Shown here piece by piece: positions 1 to 11,600 of a DNA stretch of 64,000 nt. The first letter of the stretch is position 1. The number at the start of each line of letters is the position of its first letter. Under the pieces are notes generated by a model. That model saw only the letters and a program-made list of their open reading frames with translations, did no database searches and was not told where the DNA came from. This DNA comes from Cydia pomonella. Lineage: Eukaryota > Arthropoda > Insecta > Lepidoptera > Tortricidae. The stretch covers positions 6,758,001 to 6,822,000 of the forward strand of contig NC_084726.1 in the NCBI RefSeq assembly GCF_033807575.1, read 5' to 3'. A program made the translations under genes and the position numbers.

Positions 1-1556
1 ATCTTGTTAGTATCTCTTATACAATTTTATTCCATTATTTATTTACCCCGAAATAAATAAAAAACTTTATCACCAATACGTAATTTAAGATCTGATATTT
101 TAGGAATAACTTTTACTAACTAGTGCGTTTTCTTTCGAGTCTTAAACAATTACAAATTGCCTTATAACATGTTTAATTTTTTTTTGCGATTCCAAATTAG
201 ACCATAAGGCGTTTCCAGGGTTATAATATACACACTTAAAAATACCTACGTATATATTAATGTCATCACTTGTTCAATATAAGCCGCGTTTTTTAAGAAA
301 AACATTATTTTTGGAACCTAACTAAACCCATTAAGACTCGAAGAAATAGGTGGGTCAGAAGGCCTACCGAACACCGAAGTTCGCAAACGGGCATCGTTCT
401 CTCTTACTCCAATTAAGGCGTAATTAGAGTGACAGAGATAGTTTCTCGAAATTTACGAACTTCGATTTTTGCAGTTAATAGCCCTGAGCCTCAAAATAAA
501 TGTGATGGCAGTCCGCACAAACGAGACATGCCTTATAGTAAACGGGCTAAGGACGAATTTAGCATGAGTTTGGCGGACTGACATAGGAAAGCGAGTGGGT
601 GTTGTGAAGTGAGAAATTTAGGGTTTCATTCAATTGAAAAAATATAAGGATTATTTCTTACAGGTAGAATCACCAAAATCTTATAATCAAAAAATAAACT
701 GTGAAAATTGTATTTAATTTAGGTAAAATGATCCAATTCGCAAGAAATGTCTACTTATGGAAGTCATATATTTAACCAGCTAAGCCTTAAGGATCGCTAA
801 ACTACATGCAATCATAGAAAAAAAACACGAAAAATCTGACCCAGGTTCTTTGTCACCTACTGGTTCCCGAGGACTCCAAATAAATAAAGATATATATCAT
901 TTGTTCATCTAATTATAATCGTGTCTTAGTTAATCGACCCGTAAGACACAATTAATTGTCATGACTTCAGTAGACCATCATACGTTAGTAATAGCCGTAA
1001 TTTATTTCAGACTCTTAATATTATCTTTTCTATATAAAATTAAATATTAAAACTTAAACTGTCATTGAGTATCAACATAGTTCAGGTTACATACATGATC
1101 ACTTCACACCACCACTGCTCGAGAACGGCCCCCATTACAAATCAATGGCGTCAGTATGTAGCCTCATTTTGGTGAGTCGCTAGCAGAAGCAGGCGTAGAA
1201 CCGAGACACGTCGAGCGACCAATACGCGTTCAGTTCGTTTCTGAAAAAAGAATGTGTAAGTTAGTATAGAGTCATCCCAATATAAGTTGGCAGCAATTCT
1301 GATAGCCCAGACGGTGCAAGGGTCAAGTAAACGTCATAATTTCATAGAAGTTTGACGTTTAAAGTAACCCGTGCATCGTCTGGCCTATCAAAATCGCTGA
1401 TACGTTGTGGATTGACTCTAAGTGGTTAATTTAGCAAAAAAAAATTGTGTTAGGTTAAATATGGCTTGGAACTTGCGGCACTTTTCTATAAAAAAAAACC
1501 CGAAATTAGTGACGAAATTTTTTTGACGACAATGGTACTAATATTTTTACATAATA
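1..1556. other. Region downstream of gek; no gene seen
   Basis: AT-rich, with no convincing exon on either strand. It contains dispersed repeat I at 345-490. It may hold the end of the gek 3' UTR, but no polyadenylation signal could be tied to it. Confidence 0.5.
345..490. repeat. Dispersed repeat family I
   Basis: Contains GAAGTTCGCAAACGGG, GGCGTAATTAGAGTGACAGA and TTAATAGCCCTGAG. It matches 30,765-30,900. The two ends are partly inverted repeats. Confidence 0.65.
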
Positions 1557-1992
1557 CAAGGTGCCCGTGAGCATTGCGAGAGATTTTAACGGTGCATTCC
1601 TGATGGCAACAGAAGGAAAAAATGTTATATGACTTTTTGTGAAACTCTACAAGAAAAGAAAACTTTTTTTTTTTGAACACTCCTGTACATAAAACGTAAT
1701 TTTTATTGACAAAAACATAACCTAAAATTAACTTTATTTGGGGGTAGCCTCTCAAATACCTACATTTTTTTTAATTTTTCGATGTCAATCAATAGGTATG
1801 TTCAGACTAGACCTTAAATACCGCAGTCAAAAATGTGGTCTGTACTGACTTATGGTGAAAGAATGATTTCGAAAAACATTTAATTATCTCTGAAACTAGG
1901 CCTAATCCAGTAAATTTTATATGACATTTTAGTTTCTAAATATTACCAGGAATGCTTAGTTAAAATGTCTCGCAATGCTCACGGACACCTTG
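1557..1992. mobile_element. TIR element family B, copy 1
   Basis: Ends CAAGGTGCCCGTGAGCATTG and CAATGCTCACGGACACCTTG are inverted. Interior blocks (GAAGGAAAAAATGTTATATG; TATATGACATTTTAGT) are shared with the element at 32,621-33,476. It ends 78 bp from the 139-bp array. Confidence 0.8.
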
Positions 1993-2069
1993 TAGATTTG
2001 TGGTTATGTTTGAAATGATTGCGTTGTGTATTTTTGTTAACATTTTTACAACATTGTGAACAAGGTCCT

Positions 2070-5000
2070 GGTACACTCACGATCAGGGGTCGGCGGGGTG
2101 CGGCGGCGAGGCGCCGCAGCTGCTGTCCTCCGAGTGCAGCGCGTCGCCCAGCTCCGTGCCCACCTGCACGAGACCCTGGCTGTGCTGGCGCAGAGAGCAG
2201 GCGGTGCGGGTACACTCACGATCAGGGGTCGGCGGGGTGCGGCGGCGAGGCGCCGCAGCTGCTGTCCTCCGAGTGCAGCGCGTCGCCCAGCTCCGTGCCC
2301 ACCTGCACGAGACCCTGGCTGTGCTGGCGCAGAGAGCAGGCGGTGCGGGTACACTCACGATCAGGGGTCGGCGGGGTGCGGCGGCGAGGCGCCGCAGCTG
2401 CTGTCCTCCGAGTGCAGCGCGTCGCCCAGCTCCGTGCCCACCTGCACGAGACCCTGGCTGTGCTGGCGCAGAGAGCAGGCGGTGCGGGTACACTCACGAT
2501 CAGGGGTCGGCGGGGTGCGGCGGCGAGGCGCCGCAGCTGCTGTCCTCCGAGTGCAGCGCGTCGCCCAGCTCCGTGCCCACCTGCACGAGACCCTGGCTGT
2601 GCTGGCGCAGAGAGCAGGCGGTGCGGGTACACTCACGATCAGGGGTCGGCGGGGTGCGGCGGCGAGGCGCCGCAGCTGCTGTCCTCCGAGTGCAGCGCGT
2701 CGCCCAGCTCCGTGCCCACCTGCACGAGACCCTGGCTGTGCTGGCGCAGAGAGCAGGCGGTGCGGGTACACTCACGATCAGGGGTCGGCGGGGTGCGGCG
2801 GCGAGGCGCCGCAGCTGCTGTCCTCCGAGTGCAGCGCGTCGCCCAGCTCCGTGCCCACCTGCACGAGACCCTGGCTGTGCTGGCGCAGAGAGCAGGCGGT
2901 GCGGGTACACTCACGATCAGGGGTCGGCGGGGTGCGGCGGCGAGGCGCCGCAGCTGCTGTCCTCCGAGTGCAGCGCGTCGCCCAGCTCCGTGCCCACCTG
3001 CACGAGACCCTGGCTGTGCTGGCGCAGAGAGCAGGCGGTGCGGGTACACTCACGATCAGGGGTCGGCGGGGTGCGGCGGCGAGGCGCCGCAGCTGCTGTC
3101 CTCCGAGTGCAGCGCGTCGCCCAGCTCCGTGCCCACCTGCACGAGACCCTGGCTGTGCTGGCGCAGAGAGCAGGCGGTGCGGGTACACTCACGATCAGGG
3201 GTCGGCGGGGTGCGGCGGCGAGGCGCCGCAGCTGCTGTCCTCCGAGTGCAGCGCGTCGCCCAGCTCCGTGCCCACCTGCACGAGACCCTGGCTGTGCTGG
3301 CGCAGAGAGCAGGCGGTGCGGGTACACTCACGATCAGGGGTCGGCGGGGTGCGGCGGCGAGGCGCCGCAGCTGCTGTCCTCCGAGTGCAGCGCGTCGCCC
3401 AGCTCCGTGCCCACCTGCACGAGACCCTGGCTGTGCTGGCGCAGAGAGCAGGCGGTGCGGGTACACTCACGATCAGGGGTCGGCGGGGTGCGGCGGCGAG
3501 GCGCCGCAGCTGCTGTCCTCCGAGTGCAGCGCGTCGCCCAGCTCCGTGCCCACCTGCACGAGACCCTGGCTGTGCTGGCGCAGAGAGCAGGCGTTGCGGG
3601 TACACTCACGATCAGGGGTCGGCGGGGTGCGGCGGCGAGGCGCCGCAGCTGCTGTCCTCCGAGTGCAGCGCGTCGCCCAGCTCCGTGCCCACCTGCACGA
3701 GACCCTGGCTGTGCTGGCGCAGAGAGCAGGCGGTGCGGGTACACTCACGATCAGGGGTCGGCGGGGTGCGGCGGCGAGGCGCCGCAGCTGCTGTCCTCCG
3801 AGTGCAGCGCGTCGCCCAGCTCCGTGCCCACCTGCACGAGACCCTGGCTGTGCTGGCGCAGAGAGCAGGCGGTGCGGGTACACTCACGATCAGGGGTCGG
3901 CGGGGTGCGGCGGCGAGGCGCCGCAGCTGCTGTCCTCCGAGTGCAGCGCGTCGCCCAGCTCCGTGCCCACCTGCACGAGACCCTGGCTGTGCTGGCGCAG
4001 AGAGCAGGCGTTGCGGGTACACTCACGATCAGGGGTCGGCGGGGTGCGGCGGCGAGGCGCCGCAGCTGCTGTCCTCCGAGTGCAGCGCGTCGCCCAGCTC
4101 CGTGCCCACCTGCACGAGACCCTGGCTGTGCTGGCGCAGAGAGCAGGCGGTGCGGGTACACTCACGATCAGGGGTCGGCGGGGTGCGGCGGCGAGGCGCC
4201 GCAGCTGCTGTCCTCCGAGTGCAGCGCGTCGCCCAGCTCCGTGCCCACCTGCACGAGACCCTGGCTGTGCTGGCGCAGAGAGCAGGCGGTGCGGGTACAC
4301 TCACGATCAGGGGTCGGCGGAGTGCGGCGGCGAGGCGCCGCAGCTGCTGTCCTCCGAGTGCAGCGCGTCGCCCAGCTCCGTGCCCACCTGCACGAGACCC
4401 TGGCTGTGCTGGCGCAGAGAGCAGGCGGTGCGGGTACACTCACGATCAGGGGTCGGCGGGGTGCGGCGGCGAGGCGCCGCAGCTGCTGTCCTCCGAGTGC
4501 AGCGCGTCGCCCAGCTCCGTGCCCACCTGCACGAGACCCTGGCTGTGCTGGCGCAGAGAGCAGGCGGTGCGGGTACACTCACGATCAGGGGTCGGCGGGG
4601 TGCGGCGGCGAGGCGCCGCAGCTGCTGTCCTCCGAGTGCAGCGCGTCGCCCAGCTCCGTGCCCACCTGCACGAGACCCTGGCTGTGCTGGCGCAGAGAGC
4701 AGGCGGTGCGGGTACACTCACGATCAGGGGTCGGCGGGGTGCGGCGGCGAGGCGCCGCAGCTGCTGTCCTCCGAGTGCAGCGCGTCGCCCAGCTCCGTGC
4801 CCACCTGCACGAGACCCTGGCTGTGCTGGCGCAGAGAGCAGGCGGTGCGGGTACACTCACGATCAGGGGTCGGCGGGGTGCGGCGGCGAGGCGCCGCAGC
4901 TGCTGTCCTCCGAGTGCAGCGCGTCGCCCAGCTCCGTGCCCACCTGCACGAGACCCTGGCTGTGCTGGCGCAGAGAGCAGGCGGTGCGGGTACACTCACG

Positions 5001-5649
5001 ATCAGGGGTCGGCGGGGTGCGGCGGCGAGGCGCCGCAGCTGCTGTCCTCCGAGTGCAGCGCGTCGCCCAGCTCCGTGCCCACCTGCACGAGACCCTGGCT
5101 GTGCTGGCGCAGAGAGCAGGCGGTGCGGGTACACTCACGATCAGGGGTCGGCGGGGTGCGGCGGCGAGGCGCCGCAGCTGCTGTCCTCCGAGTGCAGCGC
5201 GTCGCCCAGCTCCGTGCCCACCTGCACGAGACCCTGGCTGTGCTGGCGCAGAGAGCAGGCGTTGCGGGTACACTCACGATCAGGGGTCGGCGGGGTGCGG
5301 CGGCGAGGCGCCGCAGCTGCTGTCCTCCGAGTGCAGCGCGTCGCCCAGCTCCGTGCCCACCTGCACGAGACCCTGGCTGTGCTGGCGCAGAGAGCAGGCG
5401 GTGCGGGTACACTCACGATCAGGGGTCGGCGGGGTGCGGCGGCGAGGCGCCGCAGCTGCTGTCCTCCGAGTGCAGCGCGTCGCCCAGCTCCGTGCCCACC
5501 TGCACGAGACCCTGGCTGTGCTGGCGCAGAGAGCAGGCGGTGCGGGTACACTCACGATCAGGGGTCGGCGGGGTGCGGCGGCGAGGCGCCGCAGCTGCTG
5601 TCCTCCGAGTGCAGCGCGTCGCCCAGCTCCGTGCCCACCTGCACGAGAC
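2070..5649. repeat. 139-bp tandem array, ~25.8 copies, containing the gek terminal exon
   Basis: Units are almost identical and GC-rich. The few variants seen are a G-to-T at 3594, 4011 and 5262 and a G-to-A at 4321. Each unit carries the terminal coding segment and stop of gek (minus strand) plus a short intron-like piece with a GTGAGT and a CGCCAG. Long open frames on both strands here (over 1,200 codons on plus) are by-products of low stop-codon density, not genes. The right edge abuts a TIR element at about 5,662. Confidence 0.97.
5558..5638 (-). CDS. gek: gek exon V37: terminal exon with stop, first copy of 139-bp array
   Basis: The acceptor is CTCGTGCAG, then VGTELGDALHSEDSSCGASP and PHPADP, then TGA at 5,558-5,560. 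Phase 0 from V36. About 25 further copies of the same segment, each with the same stop, would form the 3' UTR. No polyadenylation signal could be assigned with confidence downstream. Confidence 0.7.
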   Translation of the reverse strand: MGTELGDALHSEDSSCGASPPHPADP

Positions 5650-8600
5650 AACATTCATTATTATACTCTTCTATCTTTAAATAAAACAACCAAATACAAA
5701 ACCGCCTGGAATGTCACTGAACGACCTGACTTTTACGTACATTATTTGATCATGTAATGTTTCCATCTACCCTCAACTGCCATTTTAGGGTAGATTTTGT
5801 TTGCTTTTATTTAAATACCTAAATATACAGAGTATTGGTACTGTATTTTGTGTTAAAATGCTACATAACTATGCAGTGATTGACTTGCCTTAAGTACATC
5901 GTGCAGAGAGCTCATGCTGCCGAGGCTGAGCGGCGTTATGGAGCGCTCTAGTAGTAATGATCCGCTGCCCTGCGAGCCGCCGCCTATTGACCTGCATTAC
6001 AAAACGTTAGTTTTAGTATTTAAGCATTGGAATTTCAAGAGAATTACATTTTAGGTATTAATCATATTTTATTATATAATTATTTGGTGGATTTAACAAT
6101 CGCAGTCGCTTTTAACAGCTTACCCCTCTATTGAGAACCTCGACTATATGACCATTGGCCGAGCCCGCTAAAATCGGCCGATTGTTTTGTACATAAAACT
6201 ACAGACAAGTCGTTTTTACTTGTTAAATCTTCCAAGTACAATATTTTTTTAACAAAATACCAATTTTACTAAACAGTTAAAATAATTATGATTCTAGGTT
6301 TCATCGGTAGTCCCATATTACCAAATGGTAAGTACCAGTGCAGAAGAAAATGTATTTTAAGAATTCCCTTCCAGAAATTCAATAGGTATGAGACTATATG
6401 TGCCTAGCCAAGATGCAAATTACGCTCCGTAGCGAACGGAACGCCAATGTCTCGGTCGCACTAATATAAAAAAATGATAGAAAGAGATTACCGTACCGTT
6501 CGCTACTCCCGATTTGAAGAGAATGTGATTAATTCGGATGTATACTTTTTCAAATCGATCCAACCATCTTTAAGAAATCGAAGGACATACAAAATAATTT
6601 TGTTCCTTATTGAGTAAATTTTAAAATGCACATGTACGGTAGCCATCAGATAAATCGGAGCGGCCAAGGTGCTCACAAATATCTGAACACGCACCTAACT
6701 CCTTGACAGAGGCCTTTTCAGATATTTGTGAGCGCTTCGGTCGCTCTCATATATCTGACGGCGACTGTACACAGTTATACCTCGACGACGTAATAATGCA
6801 CGCTCGGAGCATGCGTTCCCTTGCCTCAGGGCTGATTTATACGGCGCGCGAACTCGTATGCAATTTCACATCGACTATTGGTTACATCCAATTCATCCGA
6901 CCAATCCTTCGAGCAACACAGGGAAGGGAGACGGCATTCATACTATTTCCCCTCTGCCAAAGTACTGGCACAACAGTGCCTATGGCGGTGCATGTTGTGA
7001 CTCGTCCGTACACAAAAAGAGATCGAGGTGTGCAAGATTTGTCTTTGACGTGTGTCATTTTCTATGTATTTGTCTCGTCATTACAGATTGGATTTTATAT
7101 TTGTGCGACTGTGTGCACGTTTCCTCCCGCAAAAAATGGCAGAAAGATTTGTACGGTAAGATATCGCTTAGGCTCCTCCCTTCCGACGTGTCGGAAGCCG
7201 GTGATGCTCGAAGGACCAATCCAATACCGTAAGTTCTCGCCCCGTGCACTGTGTACCGTGTACCGTGCACCGTGCACCGTGCAAGGAGCCCGCAGGGTGT
7301 GTGTGTTACCTCTCCATGGGGCGGTGCGACAGCGACAGCGGCGGCGACGGCGGCGCGTCCGGCGGCGGGCCCGCGCGCCCGGCGCGCCACGAGCCTGCGG
7401 GCCGACCTCTATTACACTAACGTACTAATATTGGCTCATTACCTATCAAATTGGCGTTTATGTTCAGAAGTATTAATCATGTCATAGTTTATTTATTTTA
7501 TTAGTAACTTCGAAGTATTTTTTTAATTTCATTAGTGCGCTACATAACAACGATTTTACATACAATTATTTGCTACTTTTATTCTTTTATTTATTGAGAA
7601 TACCGCCCTGAAAACAGCTCTTTTTATGTGCTGCCGGCTCGAGTATTTAAATGACTTATATTTTTGTGACGGGACAGATTAAAGAAAATATATGAGATAG
7701 AAAATGTGCTTCAAAAAATGTCTCAGATTACTGGCAAAAAATTGTTGGGTTTGAAAATGCCATCACAAAATAATCCGCAAAATTCCAATGAATACAATAT
7801 GAAAATCATACAATTATGAAAAATCTATATTTGTTAAAGTTCTCCATAACAGAAGGCCAATTTCATAGGTAATGACCTAATACTATTCTATACAAACAAC
7901 TAAAAAAATACCGGCCAAGTGCGAGTCGGACTCGCACAGGAAGGGTTCCGTACCATTATCTATAAAAATGGTCACCCATCCAAATATTGACCCCGCCCGA
8001 CGTTGCTTAACTTCGGTGATTGGATGAGAACCTCGAGATTGGAAAGAAATATTTATTTAATTCTGTTTTTAGTATTTGTTGTCATAGCGGCAACAGAAAT
8101 ACATAATCTGTAGAAATTTCAACTGGCTAACTATCACGGTTCATGAGATACAGCCTGGTGACAGGCGGACGGACGGACGGCCAGCGAAGTCTCAGTAATA
8201 GGGTCCCGTTTGATCCTTTGGGTACGGAACCCTAATTACAAAGGTTGATATTGGGCTGTAACTGTGCGCGTAAATTGACGTCGTTGGCGGTCAAAGAGTT
8301 AATAAACTGGAACCCTATCTGTAATGACAATAAATAAATATTAAAGGGACATTCTTACACAAATTCACTAAGTCCCACGGTAAGCTCAAGAAGGCTTGTT
8401 ATATGTAAATACTTACATAGAAAACATCAATGACTCAGGAACAAATATCGGTGCTCATCACACAAATACATGCCCTTACCGGGATTCGACAATACCATGT
8501 AAGCTTACCATTGTACGAGCCAGTTCCGTGCGATATCGTGAGCGGCGACGTCCGCTTACTGCTCTCTCGACTACTGTACATCTGTACGAAGGAGAAAACA

Positions 8601-11600
8601 TTTATTAACGACATTTCGCTAAACGCTATTAACATTTTAAATGATATGAATCTTTTAAAAGATTGTCTGGTCACAACAAAGTTATAAATGAATATCTAGG
8701 TGCTTTTTTAGACTAGCCACTAGCCAGTGAATTTCATCTGACAGAAAATGAGGACAGAGCCCAAGATAAAACCTACTGATAATTCATAAAATCACTAAGT
8801 CAAATAGTTGATTATACAACTAGGGCATAACGCGAGTCACATCATCAGAGGAAATTTATCGACCGACATAGGTCGAGAATAACATGGGGCATTTATGCCC
8901 GAGTTGTATACTCTACTTTTCACTTCGATTGTCAGTAAAATATCCAATATTTTAGGTTATTTTCCCGTATTTGTTCAAAACTAAAGAAAATCGTACTCGC
9001 GGCGGTCGGGGGCGCACCGGTTGGCAGTTTGTATGGCAGATGCAGAACTTTACTGCTAAGTCAATTAGGGTCAAAATGATTTTACTTAATGCTAGAGCAT
9101 AATAAGCAATTTTATGCCGCTTAGACGCAACTTAAATGACAATTTTACAAGCAAGAGCAGTGAAAAATACTTTGAAAACGGATAAGTTTATAGAGGTGTA
9201 ATAGTTTTCGACTACAAGTATGTACCTGCTGGTGGTCGTCGGCGGTCTCCACGGTGGTGGGCAAGTCCAGTAGGCGCTGCGAGCGGATGCCGTCGCCGGG
9301 GCCCATGTGAGAAAGATGTGCGAAGTTTGTCGGCGCCGAGATCAAGCGCGAACGTCGCTCCGATCTGATATAAAGCAAAAGTTACATTTGTCTAAAGGCT
9401 GATCTTTTCTTTGAACTTGTTCGAGTGGAAAAGGAAGTTTTTTTTTTAAACGAACTTAACATGATTTACATTTACTTACAATCTGTTATGTGCTTCGATA
9501 GCTTGGTGTGATTGCTCCCGCACAGAGAATCTCCGTTTGGTCGAGCCCCATAGCGCCGCGTGCTCCACGTTCAGGGGACCCTCTAAAATAGCGATACAAT
9601 AACATTATAAATTCCGAATAGTCTGTATAGTCAAGATCGCCAATTGTAAACTTCTTAACAATTTAAATTGGTGCAATAGGGCAAGTTTTAACACTAACAA
9701 CGACTATCGATCGACAAGATTCGCATACTGAACACCCGCTGCGCTTCATACTGAGCAGTTAGCGAACTTTTCACAAACATGCACATCCCCGACTCTCAAC
9801 CTGTCATCTACCCAGAACGGATATCTTCAGACAAAAAATATTTGTCAAGATTTTGACAAAAACGCACCCCTCTATCTACCCCGGAGGAGATCTCCGTCCT
9901 GTATTTGATGCCTCGTATTTGTTACGTCCGGAGATCTCCGGCCATTTTAACCCCAGTCGAAAAGCAGTTTAATTAAAATCGGTAGACGATAGGTTATAAT
10001 CACGTTTCAAATACGGAAACTTCTTTTTATTCGAGTAAAGGGATCAAACTTTTTAAATTAAATTTTTGTCTGCCAATGCTTTGCCACTTCTAGCCCTCAG
10101 GAGATCTTCCTCAGTGCACATCGTTGAGCACAAGAAACATTCGGTCATGTGTTTTGTTGTTTCAGAGTCGTCCACACCCGCAGAAAGTATTACCTTGTCG
10201 GTCAATACCCCATCTCAGAAGATTATCATTTGACCGACCAATTCCCGTTCTAAGTATGTAATACGGAAACTGTAGACTCTGGAGCCTCGTATATTTTTGT
10301 AGGAAGTTATAAGTTACGTGTCATTAACGGGCGCAGGTAGACGATGAAGGGGCCGGCGTCGCTCGCGAAGGGGAAGCCGTTGCTGGCGCCGCCCGACACG
10401 CAGCACAGCCAGCCTTGCTCGTCTAGCGGCCGCGCGTTCGCTGAACATACAATGTAACTATGTATTATAAGGTCGGGAAACAGTTGACCGAGTATAACAA
10501 GTGAGTAACGCGAGGACGTTTAGAAATTCGAGGCTAATAATACTTATTCTGATTGGGGTATACAGGAAACACTCTGACATTTCGATGCGGAAAAGATCTA
10601 GTGCAACATTAAAAAAAAAACTTTCTATGCGTTTGGGTTAGCTTTGTTCATAACTATAGCTTAAGTAGTTCTCGAGATGTTTAGCGATGTGACAGACAAA
10701 CCGACGGACAGAGCCGTACCATAAGAGTTCCTTTTTACATTTTTGGTACGGAACCCTAAAAACAATTAAATGACTGGCTTTTGTTGTAAAGCCATTAAGA
10801 AAAATAATGAAATAGGTAATAAGCAAATTTGTGTGTAAAAAAAAGTTGTTTGTAAATCAAAACAATATGTATGAAAAACGCAAAAATTCTTATACTTACG
10901 TATATTGATGGTCTGAACCCACTCTCCACTCTCGATGTCGTAAATGTCAATGTGCGTCGTCGTGAATATCAGTAGGTGCGTTTCGTTTATCGCTGCAAAT
11001 AAATATATTATAGTTAATTATTCATTGAGATCTTTAAGCAAAAATAATCGTTAAAACTAAGCTATTTTTTAATGTTATTTTATCACAAATATTACCATGA
11101 TGGCTAGGACGCAAAAGGTAAGCCCCGCGCGAGAGTAAGACAACAACGTACTGATCTCCTACTCGCACTCACCGTGGTGGCTGGGCTGCTGCGTGTACAT
11201 GAGCTCTGTATCTCTAGCGCGATGTCCACATCGGTCCACGTATAGAGCGAGAGAGTTGAACACCAGTAACGTGTCGGCGCTGTTCGGCACGCAGGCGGCG
11301 CCGAGCGGCCGCGCGCCGGAGTGAGACAGGAAGAGGTTCACTTGGTTCTCGGGGTGGACTAGAGCTGTGGACAAATGGAAACTCATTATTATTGGATAAA
11401 AAGTGCGTGGGAAGAGAAATACAAGCGACGGTGATGCACGGCGAGGTAAAAATGTAAATCTTCATAGGACGCCGGGCGCGCGCAGCCCGCGATGTGTACA
11501 GGTGACAGAGGCCCTAGTTGCACTCACAGACGGCGGGCTGGTCGTGCGAGGGCCGGCGCGGGTCGGGCAGCGCGTGCGCCGCGAAGCCGCCGCGGTAGCC

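Noticed and set aside
2070..5649. CRISPR-like regular repeats
   Set aside because: The units are contiguous, 139 bp long and have no variable spacers; this is a eukaryotic exon-containing tandem array.
2019..5757. Open frames of more than 1,170 codons on the plus strand (three frames)
   Set aside because: They exist only because the 139-bp GC-rich unit has no stops in those frames. No known domain, and the minus strand carries gek coding sequence.
6703..7428. 241-codon open frame on plus
   Set aside because: It runs from a foldback element into the antisense of gek exon V35; no domain and no plausible splice context.
7969..8032. Functional 5S rRNA gene
   Set aside because: Only about half of the gene is present and it lies within a transposon-like repeat.
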